64,000 nucleotides of DNA, taken from the NCBI GenBank assembly GCA_023014485.1, contig JAJOZX010000199.1, positions 62,001-126,000 of the forward strand, written 5' to 3'. The notes beneath the pieces were generated by a model. That model was not told the DNA's origin and searched no databases. It saw nothing but the letters and a program-made list of their open reading frames with translations. This document shows, piece by piece, positions 33,187-44,688 of the stretch. The DNA comes from Bathynomus jamesi (taxonomy: Eukaryota; Arthropoda; Malacostraca; Isopoda; Cirolanidae). Each line of letters begins with the position of its first letter. Position 1 is the first letter of the stretch. Both the position numbers and the translations under genes were made by a program.

Positions 33187-33968
33187 CCCACAGACTTTGG
33201 CCTTTAGGTTTTCAAGTGTATTAGGCTTGGTAGAATAAATCCTGTCTTTTATGTAACCCCACAAAAAAGTCGGGGAGTGTGAGGTCAGATGAGTATGAGA
33301 GCCACTCCATTGGCTCATGAAGGAAAATTAGTTGCCCAGAAAAATGCTTCCTCATGAAGTTGCGAGTTTCACAAGTAGTGTGTGGATGTGCTCCATCCTG
33401 CTGAAACCACTGTAAATTTGGAGTAATGCAGTTATTTCTTTTACGGGACAAACTAATTAGTTGTGATAAGTTGAAATCTTGTAACATCTGACGATATTTA
33501 ATTTTGCGTTACCGTTACTGTTTTTCCAGTTTCATTCGCTAAGAAGTAGGGACCTACTACACCATACCACCCAACAGCGACACAAATGTTGAGTTTAGTA
33601 ACACTACGTGGAAGCCCTATTGGAGTACCAGCATTACTTCCCCAATAACGAAAGTTTTGCTTATTAATCTTCCTAGACAGATGTACACAACACGCGTCAG
33701 TGAAGTGGGTGTGTTTCAAACACTCAGGATCTTCTTCTAGCTTTGGTAACATCTATGCTGCGAATGCTATTCGTTTTTGTTTCTGAACATTAGTCAGTGA
33801 AGCTTGTGAATAAATTTTGTAGGGAAAATGGTTTAATTCGGTACGAAGTATACGATGCCTAGATGTTCGTGAAATATCTACTTCTGCTGACAAATGTCGA
33901 ATTGACTTCTGCAGACTGAGCGCAGTAATTTTGTGAACCATATACATACTTGTTGCACAGTTATACAA
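33187..33968 (-). pseudogene. IS630/Tc-like transposase, degenerate
   Basis: Minus-strand pieces in order are 33753-33968 (HTH region, with ALSLQKSIRHLSAEVDIS), 33498-33752 (KLEEDPECLKHTHFTDACCV, SRKINKQNFRYWG) and 33187-33487 (QWFQQDGAHPHTTCETRNFM, WLSYSSDLTLPDFF). FTDAC, QQDGAHPHT and SSDLTLPDFF occupy the three positions of the DDE/DDD triad. In the last, SSD replaces the usual SPD. Stops and frameshifts separate the pieces. Confidence 0.8.
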
Positions 33969-34669
33969 AGGAATACAAAGGACACCAAATAGTAACAGGC
34001 TGTCCGGTCCCTACGAGGATATCTGTTTAAGGAGGGTTGAAAGAAGGAAGAAAATTTAAAGACAGTGAAAGTTTCAAAGCAAAGCAGAGAAAATAGGTCG
34101 AGAGGTAGAAAAGAATTTTAAGATGAAGTGAAAATTTTAAAGTAGAGAGAGAGGAGGGAATCCAAGTGAAAATTCTACAACATTTCTATGGTTAAAATAT
34201 GCTTCCAACTGCTTCCAATTTCCAATTTAAAGATAAAGTAAACATTTTAAAGGACAGAGGAGAGAATACAAGTGAAAATTCTACTACAGTTCTACGCGCT
34301 GAAATATACTTCCAACTGAGGGTTTAAGACAAGCTAAGCATCTAGTTTCTTTTTAAAGGATTTGATCGAATTACTATGAACTACGCTGGCTGACAATCCA
34401 TTCCACAAATTAACTATACGATTCAAGAAAAATGTTTAACTTCATTAGAATTAAAATGTTTACCCACTAATTTGGAATCATTACCGCGAATTCTTTCTGT
34501 ATTCCTGAAGGTGAAATAGTTTTTGGCATCGACATTATCAAAACCTTTAATTATTTAAAACACCTGGATTAAATCTCCTCAAATTCACCTTTTTACGAAT
34601 GAGAATAAATTTGATGTTTTTAAAGGGGCAGCGTATGATTTGTTTCTAAGTCTAGGAATTATCTTGGTT
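33962..34669 (-). mobile_element. LINE 3' fragment inserted in the IS630-like element
   Basis: Minus-strand reading of 34580-34340 gives GDLIQVFKIIKGFDNVDAKN, RGNDSKLVGKHFNSNEVKHF and NRIVNLWNGLSASVVHSNS. It then ends KSFKKKLDA and a stop, the characteristic C-terminus of CR1/L2/jockey-type LINEs. The 3' tail is a TCCTTTGTAT repeat at 33965-33985. The sister element at 58.05 kb lacks this insertion. Confidence 0.75.
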
Positions 34670-35097
34670 CTTGTGGATCGTCGCCTACTACTATTACCCT
34701 TATGTTGACTGCTTACATTTCCTTTTGTTTAAAATTTCCTAACAATTCGTGACATTGTCTTTCTATCGGTGGATCTCTGCATCCATATTCTGTGTAAAAG
34801 TTCCATTACACCTGCGTCACAGAATTTGTCACATGAAACCACTCAACGATGTTGATTTTCTGTTCCAGCTGCAAACGCAGCATCACTGTTTGCGGATTCA
34901 GCCATATTGTTCCGTGTAGACTTGGTCCTTAAGGAGGCTTATTCAAGACTTAGCTTTCCTTAAGGACTATAGCCTAGTAAGGCCTTCCATGGCCTTACTA
35001 GACTATAGTCTATTGGTATCGTCTTTTCCTAATTTCGTAGAAATTAGGAAACGTTATTGCTTTAAGTATGAAATGGTGAAAGAACGGTTTTAATATA

Positions 35098-36478
35098 CGA
35101 GGGCCACTCAATATATTTTGCCCCACCTTTTTTTTTTTTCTTTCCAAGTTTCCTTGTAAGTTCCAGAAATTCTGTACACAAGTAGTTACATACCTTTTTC
35201 ACAAGTTGTTATTTTTCCACATAGTCTCCATCCTTTTCTACGGCTTTCCTCCACCTCGAAACGAAGGCCTTTATTCCTTGCTGGTAAAAGTCCGCTGGGT
35301 TCCGCTCGAGCCACCTCTTAACCTCCTCAAAAACCTCATCATCACTCTGAAACTCTTTCACGAATAGCATCCTTCATTGGCCCAAACAAATGGAAGTCTG
35401 AAGGTGCCAGATCCCGGCTGTATGGAGGGTGGGGTAACACAGTCAAGGGCATTTTTGCGATGGCCTCTTTTGTTTGCAAACTGTTGTGTGGTGTTGCGTT
35501 ATCGTGCAAAAGAAGGACGTCTTCCAGTTTTGTCTCTGGTCGAACTCACTTTATACGTCTCTGGAGTCTCTGTAGGGTAGCAATATATGCCTCTGAATTG
35601 ATTGTTTGGCCTTTCTTCATAATGTCCACCAGAATCACTCCTTTCATGTCCCAGAAGATGGTGGCCATAACCTTTCCTGCAGAGGGAGCCATTTTGAACT
35701 TTTTCTTGCGTGGAGAGTCTGCGTGATGCCACTCCATGGATTTGGGTTTTGTTTCAGGTTCAAAGTGGTGTACCCAAGTCTCATCCCCAGTCACAATTCG
35801 TGAAAGGAAGTCATCCCCTTCTGTCTCGTATCGAACCAACGACTCAGAAGCAATTTCTTTTCTTTGGGCTTTGTAATCTTCAGTCAGTTCGCGAGGAACA
35901 AACCGAGAACACACTTTTGAGTATTCCAGTTGCTGAATTATCGTATTCACACTTCCTTCACTAATTCCTAGCTCCAGTGATAGCTCCTTGTATGTGACGC
36001 GCCGATTTGATCGAATGATGCTGTTAGTACGTTGCACAGTGTGAGATGTCACAGCCGATGCCGGGCGACCGCTGCGTGGCTCATCATCGAGGCTGGCTCT
36101 CCCTCTCTCCGATGATCTCGCACGTTTAGACCAGCGTCCAACTGTGCTTCGATCAACAACAGCATCTCCGTAAACGTTTTGTAGACGTTTGTGAATATTT
36201 CCAACTGTTTCCTTCTCTGCGGTTAAGAACTCGATAACAGCTCTCTGTTTACGACGCACATCACTGTCAGACGCCATTTTCGAAACTGCGTTAACCATTG
36301 GTTTTATACAAGGGCGTTTAAAAGCGGTTTTATACAAGGAGAGGAAGTTCAAACTGAAAAAATGTGGTTATGTGAAGTGCAGAAAGTTCAAACTTACCGC
36401 CCAAAAGACATTTCAGCCCCATAGCCTATTATTTAGATAAGGAAAAAGGGTGGGGCAAAATATATTGAGTGCTCCTAG
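35098..36478 (-). mobile_element. mariner transposon, near full length
   Basis: The ends CGAGGGCCACTCAATATATT (35098) and AATATATTGAGTGCTCCTAG (ends 36478) are inverted over about 30 bp, flanked by TA on both sides. It is 1381 bp, normal for mariner. The uninterrupted target, TTTTAATATACAATA, is seen at about 17966. Confidence 0.95.
35209..36277 (-). pseudogene. mariner transposase, frameshifted
   Basis: The start is chosen at MASDSDVRRKQRAVIEFLTA (36277) because it matches the usual mariner N-terminus. HTH segments follow, then VTGDETWVHHFEPETKPKSM with the first catalytic D. After a frameshift near 35550 come LLLHDNATPHN with the second D and PYSRDLAPSDFHLFGPMKDA with the third region. A second frameshift near 35340 leads to a C-terminus ending at 35209. 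The spacing fits the D,D34D class. At least two frameshifts make it inactive. Confidence 0.9.
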
Positions 36479-36617
36479 TACAATAATTATTAGTTATTAA
36501 AATGAATAAAAACCCCAATCTGTCATCTTTCTGAAGAAGAAACCCCAATAATAAAATATACTGTACATTCATTATAAAGTAAAGGCAAATAAAAACGGGG
36601 AAATTTTTTGGGACACC

Positions 36618-37480
36618 ATACTTTAGTTACTTTAGGTTTATATATATATATATATGATCACTGCGAATATGTTGCAATTAGTGACTGCGTTCATCTGCAT
36701 TCAGCATTTAGCAAATTTCATAAATTTTAGGATATAAGTAAGATAATATAATTAATCTGTCATGCATTCAAAGCGCGTTAGCTTTTCAGAGATACGTGTC
36801 CTTTAGTATAAAAATAAAATACTGTAATGTAATTAGGCAATATATTCTTTTGACAGTAAAAGATAAAGTTAATAAAAGATAGCAAAGCAGAGTAGAGAAT
36901 ATTATGTAAAATGTGTAGAGGGCATTTAGGTAGGCATGAAAGATAGGCTATAAAGAAGCAAAACGATCGAGCGACATTTTATTGACAAATATCTCGTTGG
37001 TTAGGTTAAAGTGGGTTGAGTTAGATTAGGTTAGGCGTGAATAAGGTAGAATAATAGAGATGTCGATAGGCCCTGAATGAAGTCCGATCACAATTAGACG
37101 TCTTCAGGAGATACCCACAAGCATATGATGTGTGTAAAGAATTTGACTTCATACTCTGTTATTTCACGCTATTAAAAATAAATGTAATCAAGCTAAAATA
37201 ACATTATTAGTGCACATTTGTAGACACTGTACGGCACAAGCATATTTTATAACAACTACTGTAAATGTGTCCAGTTCAAAACACTTAAGAGAATAATATG
37301 GGACTGTAAACAAAGCATATTGAAGCAGCTTGTTCATTCATACTTTCACAGACTTTCGTGGTGTGGGCGTTTGCTTATATCCTTTGATTATGTAAGGAAG
37401 GGCAGATACAGTGCAGGCGACGTAACAGCGCATGATGTATTCATAAATTGAATGTTACAACTAGTAATTTAAAACTAACG
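36618..37480. other. No gene seen; telomere-like words
   Basis: AT-rich DNA. 36999-37055 contains GGTTAGGTTAAAGTGGGTTG and TTAGATTAGGTTAGG. An (AT)n tract occupies 37483-37528. Confidence 0.5.
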
Positions 37481-37528
<48 letters not shown>

Positions 37529-37531
<3 letters not shown>

Positions 37532-38804
37532 TGATGTAGCGGATGTCATTTTTTTCACATCCGCGGATGCGGATGCGGATGAGGATGTTTGATTTCAACA
37601 TCCGCGGATGCGGATGTCTACATTTTCGTTATTTTTTAGGATATATTCGAGATTTGTTGTGTTTAACGTATATAATAAGTTATTACATAGAGAGAGCTGT
37701 AGCTATAATGTAGTATAATTGATTAATTGTACAATAATTGCTGTACTTTCCTCTGAACATATAAAATAATATCAAGCATCTAACTAATATAGAAATCAAT
37801 TAGTGAATTCGTCTGCAAATAAATTCGTTATATTTTGTTGAGTTTCAGCCACAATTAGAAACCATAATTGTGTTACCAGGATGCGGACGTGAACCCAACT
37901 CAAATGCACCCCACCGACCTCTTTCCCCAACCTCCTCCACCCTTATAGAAAGAGATCTTTAATTAGCTTGATAACTATTTATAATAAGTTTAAAGTTTTA
38001 TTAGGCATATTTATAAATGAGTAATTAAAATAAAGTAAACTAAGATGTTCATCGTTTAATGTTCAAACTTAATTATAGGAAGGTTATGCTTAAGGAACAT
38101 TAATTTTTCTGCCTTTTCTGCTGCCAGTCTGTTTCTCTTTTCATCATATATTAATCCAGCACTGCTAAATAATCTCTCGCTTGGTACGTTTGTTGGAGGA
38201 CAGGCTAAATGTTTCCTGCAAGTTTACTCAAGTATGGATAGATATTCTGCGTATTTTTCCATCAACTAATAGGATTGTCACATGCAGCCAGGCGTTTTTC
38301 TTGGTGATAGCTCTCGATCATTTTTACTACATCTTTTGACATCGCGTAGGTCTCGTCATTGCTGCTTGACTCAAGAAACTGAGAGACAGATTCTGTGATA
38401 GATTTGCTTGTTGAAGGTGTTGGTTATGTCACTGAAACTTTTATTCTTTTGGTGGGTGGCGAAGCGACAGATTCAAGAGATTGAAGCTCTTCAACTGCTT
38501 TGCCAAGTGATGATTTAACTCGTTCTAATGTACTAGGTGAAAATAACTTAGCTTTGTAACGTGGATCTAAGTAGGTTGCAAGAGAGTAACTTCATACAAG
38601 AACAGCCTCTCGTCTTGTCGCTTGCATCACTTTTGCGCACAATAAACTAGTTCTATTAATATAGTAGAATTTGATAATTTCCGCTTATTAATGACGTTTT
38701 ATCTCAACGGTCCACATCCGCACGACATCCGCAGTCCAAAGTGCGGATGCGGACGCGGGAAAATGTGCGGATGTTCCGCGGATGCGGATGCGGATGTGAC
38801 CTAC

Positions 38805-38811
<7 letters not shown>
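37529..38811 (-). mobile_element. hAT transposon with GCGGATGCGGATG subterminal repeats
   Basis: The ends TAGTGATGTAG (37529) and CTACATCACTA (ends 38811) are inverted repeats of hAT type, set in TA tracts (so the 8-bp duplication is unreadable). About 90 bp at each end is composed of GCGGAT hexamers (ACATCCGCGGATGCGGATG and similar). The minus strand carries a hAT transposase remnant. At 1283 bp it is internally deleted. Confidence 0.9.
38085..38610 (-). pseudogene. hAT transposase remnant (ZBED-like, hATC domain)
   Basis: The minus-strand reading includes SLATYLDPRYKAKLFSPSTL, a stretch typical of hAT/ZBED transposases just before the C-terminal domain. CPPTNVPSERLFSSAGLIYD and LAAEKAEKLMFL of the hATC dimerisation region follow. 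A stop near 38430 and small indels break it. The BED finger and the core are missing. Confidence 0.85.
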
Positions 38812-38849
<38 letters not shown>

Positions 38850-38859
38850 TCAGTAAATA

Positions 38860-39365
38860 AAATTACAAAGTAAAATGGAGATAAAATATAAGTTATGAAT
38901 AAAGTTATTTGGTAGCATGGCCAAAGTTCATATTTTTATCCGTCAGTTCGCGACACCTGGCAAAAGTATTTACTTTTTTACAGGATCTTCATTTTAATTC
39001 TTATTTCATTTGTTTAGCATTAAATTATGTCTTAACAAACGTGGCGGATCTCTTTCTTCTCATGGATTAAAGAAGGTCTCAGTTTTCATCTTAAGCTAAC
39101 AACTTTTATTTAGTCAATGTCGCAACCTAATGAACTTTGCTGCGAGTTTATTACAGTATATCATTGATGAACCCTACAGATAAAATGAACAAACAAAATT
39201 TTCGAATTTAAATCGTAACTATGTTTTCTATGTTTAGATCATAGTGCGTGTCTAACTTCATTTTAGTAATCAACATTTTTTGCGTTTCGTTGTAACTAAT
39301 TTTTTTTATGCAAGAAGGTGGCCCCCCAAAACGGCCCCCCCTCCCCCGCCACACGGAGGAAGATA
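38860..39365. other. No gene seen
   Basis: Unique AT-rich DNA. A C-rich patch (GGCCCCCCAAAACGGCCCCC) sits near 39322. Confidence 0.4.
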
Positions 39366-39369
39366 ATAA

Positions 39370-40097
39370 AAATTAAGGTTCAATGTTTTCGAGATGCCTG
39401 GACACTCTACGTTTGAAAGATTAGAGGTCAGAGACAGGGGGGAAGATGGATTGAGGAAGATTGTTCCAGAGTTCACCGGTTGAGTAGATGAAAGATTGAA
39501 AATACCGATTAACCCTCGCGTTAGAGAGTTGGACAGAAAATACATGAGAATGTGTCGAAAGTGTGGTACTGCGTGCTCTCCTTAAAGGAGGAGGCCTGCA
39601 GTTAGAGAGTTCAGAAGAGCGGTGTCCGTTATAATAGCGATAGTAAAGAAAGAGTGAGGGAACATTGCGGTGAATAGAGAGAGACTGAAAACAGTCAGTA
39701 TGAGGCGGGAAATTGCTGAGACGAAAAGCCTTTGATTTCACCCGGTCAAGTAGAGCTGTGTGGGTTGAGCTACCCTACACATGAAGGGGGCTCCACACAT
39801 GTCCATACAGTGGCGAACAAGACCCCTGTACAGAAACAGCAACTGAGTCGGAGAAAAGAAACTTAAGAGCCGGTACAGCACACCTAACCTCTCAGAAGCT
39901 GTTTTGGAAAGAAGGATCACATACAGTATGTGATCTTTGCAGGAAAGATCACGAGAAAAAATAAAGTAAATAACTCCATAAATTATGTCAAATAATTCTT
40001 TTGTAAATGAAATGCGACAATCTATACATCTAATCGACGGAGATTCATAATTTTCAACGATGTTCAAGTTCGATAGTGGCACAAAATAATTACTCAA
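39370..40097 (-). mobile_element. LINE C-terminal fragment (CR1/jockey type)
   Basis: The frame 39738-40097 has LFLYRGLVRHCMDMCGAPFM. The next frame, 39421-39741, has KAFRLSNFPPHTDCFQSLSI, STHSHVFSVQLSNARVNRYF and GELWNNLPQSIFP. Together they form the thumb and C-terminal region of a LINE RT frequent in crustaceans. The RT palm with the catalytic D residues is absent. The endonuclease of a similar LINE lies at 41.5-42.2 kb in the same orientation, so the two may be parts of one broken element. Confidence 0.8.
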
Positions 40098-40352
40098 ACC
40101 ATTTTAACTTTGGCGATTCGCCAAATTTACATGATAATGGCTTTGTAAGTTGACAATGCTAATTTATTATCAATCGACATTTTAGGTGATTTTCGTCAAT
40201 TTTCACAACTACTACGAACTTCATATCAAATGAGAGAATCACTATATATATATTATATCAACAATTACATACGTTTATTTAATAGTTTTCAAATACATTA
40301 AATTTGCTTTATATACTGTATATATACTGTATATATATATATATATATATAT

Positions 40353-40469
40353 TAGTGGTGCACCGATTAATCGGTATCGGCACCTTGCATGCCGATTAAT
40401 CGGCCATGCAAGGTATTTTCCTAATATCGGCATGCCAGGTGCCGATACCGATTAATCGATGCACCACTA
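40353..40469. mobile_element. 117-bp palindromic hAT MITE
   Basis: The ends TAGTGGTGCACCGATTAATC and GATTAATCGATGCACCACTA match, with the word CCGATTAATCGG repeated and a centre near GCAAGGTATTTTCC. (AT)n tracts lie on both sides (40320-40352 and 40470-40490). Non-coding. Confidence 0.85.
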
Positions 40470-40499
40470 TATATATATATATATATATATTACATATAT

Positions 40500-40760
40500 A
40501 ATTACCCAACCAGGATCCGAACCGAACACCTTTTAGTTAGAAGGTGAGGGTACTAGCCACTATAATACAACAGGATAAAAGTTAATACAATTTGAAGGGT
40601 CATCGTCCGAGAAAATGCATAACGCTTTCCCACCCAAAGGCGTTTTACCTATTAACTCCCCCTCCCCGCACTCGCGCTAACAACCGGCATCTCATTCAAA
40701 TTATCTGTTGTAAAGCTGTGGTTCCTTAGATGGAATATCATGTATGAACACGCACGATTT
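40500..40760 (-). mobile_element. tRNA-derived SINE, family S2 copy 1
   Basis: On the minus strand, TCCTGTTGTATTATAGTGGC begins an A-box region and TTCGGTTCGGATCCTGG a degenerate B box. The body downstream (GAAAGCGTTATGC region, then TTGAATGAGATGCCGG) matches the copy at 51.36-51.69 kb in order. Confidence 0.5.
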
Positions 40761-40789
40761 TACATCAAAAATCGTGCACATGATATACA

Positions 40790-40887
<98 letters not shown>

Positions 40888-41496
40888 GGAAGAAAAAAAA
40901 GAGAGAATTACAAGCTAACAAAGACCTTAAGATCCACTCCAGGCTAGCTCAAGAAGGAAGTAGAAAAAATAGACACACCAAATGACAATAAAGAGTACTG
41001 GAAACTTATACCATGCATACACTTATAGACGTGTAAAGTTTTCACGCAGGAATTGTAATAATAGTAAAGTATAGAACAACAAGGTTCTCTCTCTCTTTCT
41101 CATCTTCGCCATCCACTGCTGACAAAAAATAGTGGTAAAAGAATATTTATAGGAAAGTAGGAAAGAGTATAATAGAATAGCTTTAGAGTTCATTCACACC
41201 ATGCGTACACTTTATCTCATGTACTCAGTTACGCATTGAAAGACGGCGGAAAATAAAGGATAGCGTAAATACTAAACTACTTAATCTAATCTACACCATG
41301 CATTTTTTCAAGGAATTTCTTATTTATTTATTATGTACAAAAAGTCATCATTTCATCGTTGCATTATTTCTCCGTAGCCTGACAAAGACACCGTACCGAG
41401 AGACGCGCTTTCAAAACTTTACTATTTTCATTGCCACAGCCACGGAAACAGTAATCATGCCAAGGCAAATCAAAGAAATACTGCCTAAGGGCTTCT
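40761..41496. other. No gene seen; microsatellites
   Basis: (AT)n at 40796-40848, (GT)n at 40849-40864 and (AT)n at 40865-40887. The remainder is AT-rich with a CTCTCTCTCTTTCTC stretch near 41087. The ORF at 41298-41537 is unrecognised. Confidence 0.45.
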
Positions 41497-42240
41497 TAGT
41501 CGGCGGCGCCGAATTGCCCAAAACGATTTCTCTTTGAAGGATCCAAAAGCCAAACTGGAGAAATAGGAGAGGAAACAGATATAAGATTGTGGTCGGAGGA
41601 TCCCAACGGAGAAAAAAGTTTGACAGAGTAAGAAGAAGGATGAGTGGTGAGAAATAAATTCAGAATGCTGGGTCTATCGAGATACGAGACGATCAGAGAT
41701 ACGAGTAGGGTGTTGCACAATCTGTTCTACGTCATTTAGGATAGAGAAGTTGTAAGCTAGTTCACCAGGATGTCAGTGAAATGGAAGGAAAACCAAAGGT
41801 GGTGATGAACAATGAAATCACCTAAATGGAGATGTCATCGAAAGGAGAATGGGATACAATGTGCTCCACTTGGGAAGTGAGGTAGTTAAAGAGTTTTGGA
41901 TAGTCAGTAGAATTAGGAGAAAGGTAGGCAGCGCAGATGTATTTAGTTTGAGATTGGCATGTAAACCGTAGCCAGAGAGTGTAGAATTCGGAGGATTCAA
42001 GTTTGGGAATAGGAAAGCAAGTTAGGTCATTGCGTACATATACGCAACATCCACATTTGGAATGAAATTAAGAACAGAGAAAGTAAAAGGGTACAGAAAA
42101 GGGGTTGCTCTCAGTCGTCCCAGACACCTGAGTTTCAATGAGGAAGAGAAGGTGAGGTTTAGAGGAGGAGAGGTGGTGTTCACCAGATTGGAAATTTGGG
42201 GAAAGGCTACTAAATGTGGCTAAAATGTATGAAAAGTGAA
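41497..42240 (-). mobile_element. LINE endonuclease fragment
   Basis: Minus-strand reading in changing frames gives CVYVRND-like residues near 42030, TLWLRFTCQSQTKYICAAYL (about 41970), SPNSTDYPKLFNYLTSQVEH and then [17 protein letters not shown] and [19 protein letters not shown]. The SDHN block is the catalytic C-terminal motif of the apurinic-type endonuclease of CR1/jockey LINEs. It ends at the start of the linker to RT. Confidence 0.8.
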
Positions 42241-42263
42241 TAAAAATGTTTAAATATATTTAC

Positions 42264-42539
<276 letters not shown>

Positions 42540-42559
42540 ATATTATATATATATATATA

Positions 42560-43270
42560 TATATGACGTGAACTTCACAATTAAACACAAAATAAATAAG
42601 TGATGCATACCCACGAGAAAAAATGAAAAGCGATTCCAGGAAGGAGAGGCTAACTTGGCGAACGCCCGCAGAAACGCCCCCAGAAACGCCCCCCACCCAT
42701 AGAAAGAGAAGTGAGCCAGAATGCAAATATTATTCTTAATAATTTTTTTAATTTTGAAAAGAATGTGTCGTGTGTAAGATGCATGTGTATGCAGTGATGA
42801 ATCGGGAGAATTGTGTGATTGAGAGCATGCTGGACTGCTCACAGGGTAGCTAAGACCCAGGAAAAGATCAGTTAAGGGGGACAGTGAGAGGAAAAAAACC
42901 GCAGTTCCAGCACGCTCTAACTCCTGTCTAATATCTTTCCCGGAGTACTTCCCTGAAGAAGTGTTAATTAAAGGAAAGAAGTATTTTAACAAGATGTGGT
43001 CCACTTTATACGTTCCCAAACTGTTATTGAAATTGTTTATAAAGTATATAAATGCACACTCCAGAATTTTCAGTTTGTCTTTATTTTTAACAAGAACTTG
43101 TCCCAGAAAGAAAATGTCCCAAATAATACTGTGATTATACCTGTACATATGATTAAATGATGCATTAGAATTATTTGCCATTCTACACGCATATTTACGA
43201 GTTTTAGTCTGACGTCTAAAGTTTCCCCGGTTTGACCTATATAAACTGAATCACATTGTTTTCATCCAAT
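42560..43270 (-). mobile_element. Penelope-like GIY-YIG fragment with conserved C-terminal extension
   Basis: The minus-strand reading has DSVYIGQTGETLDVRLKTRK (about 43240), the YIG part of a GIY-YIG nuclease, then NKDKLKILECAFI. It also has DIRQELERAGTAVFF followed by SYPVSSPACSQSHNS. The same extension occurs in plus orientation at 53.45-53.69 kb, supporting it as real coding sequence. The reverse transcriptase is absent. It is cut off by an (AT)n tract at 42543-42564. Confidence 0.65.
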
Positions 43271-44468
43271 CGAGTAGACAGAGCCAGCTGCGTTATCTGG
43301 GCTGCTTTTTATTAAGCGAGATTTAAGTATTTTTATACTTAAAGACTACCGTAACTACAATAGTTTTAAGTAAGGTTAGAAGATGCTTCAAATTTACGTG
43401 GTAAGGGAGGTTAAGGATAGTTTTATGAATAAATCCATTTTGAATTACGCAATTATAATACTCTATTTTTTATTTTGCTTCAACGCTTTTATAGAAATGA
43501 AATAGGATATTAGGATAACAATTTAATACAAATGTTCAAAATATTTGCATAACTCAAAATCTAAACATTCAGGATTAACAACTCTTAAATGATACTCTGA
43601 GAAATACGAAAAAACAACAAGATTTTATCGAGCCTATTGTGAGCCTATCAAGGAATTATTCATTAAGATTCAAATTATTATATATATATATATATATAGA
43701 GAGAGAGGAGAAAGTACTCTAAAAATTCTATCCACGCTCATTAAAAATAGAATAAAACTTTGTTTTATATGACAATATAAACGAATGTAAATTCGACATA
43801 GGCACTGTGATATTAAGGGAATTTATTCTAATTTTACGAATCATTTCGTCACAGCTTATTATTGAGACAAATTTCCTTGAAAACAGAAACTCTCTTCCAT
43901 CATTTAAAAAAAAAAAAAACATTCTTCAATGCATGTAAATTCGTTTATGTAAATGTGGAGAGGTAGCGCCCATGTAATGATATGGCTGGAGTTAAGTCGG
44001 CAGCTTGAGTCAAGGGTGTTTATGATATCTTGAGCTTACAGATACAGTGTCTTGGTTCACAGTGTCTTCTTTCACGCTCCCTTTATTTCAACTGCTAATG
44101 ACATTCATGGCGCGTAATTTATTGGTACCATAATCAGTGTGAGGTAGCATTAAAAATGAATGTTTCATTTCATTAAGGTATACTATAGTATAGAGTACAT
44201 GGCATGTTTTCTAAACAGTTTTTACATATCACACCGGGTATAAGTGATGATGGTGAAAAAAGTTTAGTAAAAAATTTTTCTTTGCTTACTTCTTTGCGCC
44301 CTATCCGTCAGTGGGTTTTGCGCGTCCTACAGTTTGGGAAACGTTGCTGTAACATGTTACAGATAAACAGTTGTTGTTGTTTTTTTATCGACAACATGCA
44401 CTTATATCGTAAGAAATTATAAATACTTATATAACAGACTCCTTTTAGTTCTTCCACTTAGTCCTAGA

Positions 44469-44514
<46 letters not shown>

Positions 44515-44687
44515 GACAGCTTAACCACAACCTGCCAAGGAAGCCTGAAATCACATAATCCGAGCAGTGACTCGGTTGCACAACCTTCAGCTACCCTTTG
44601 GTTTTTACTTCAAAATATATTTGATTCTTATATTTTTTTTACCAATTAACACACACACACACTATATATATATATATATATATATAT
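43271..44687. other. No gene recognised
   Basis: AT-rich DNA with (AT)n at 43679-43697, 44470-44507 and 44663-44688. The ORFs at 43728-43922 and 44204-44422 are unrecognised. Confidence 0.4.
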
Positions 44688-44688
44688 A

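Larger units (their letters stand above)
33187..36617 (-). mobile_element. IS630/Tc-like element with two nested insertions
   Basis: The host element consists of 33187-33961, 34670-35097 and 36479-36617. It is interrupted by a LINE fragment (33962-34669) and a mariner (35098-36478). The right end GGGACACC (36610-36617) matches GGTGTCCC at the left end of the sister copy at 56889. The left end is truncated. Related copies lie at 17.42-18.35 kb and 56.89-61.47 kb, letting the insertion points be read directly. Confidence 0.75.

Noticed and set aside
42543..43181. Whole 212-aa ORF as one protein
   Set aside because: Only the upstream part fits a GIY-YIG/Penelope-like product. The end reads through non-coding 3' sequence and an (AT)n tract.
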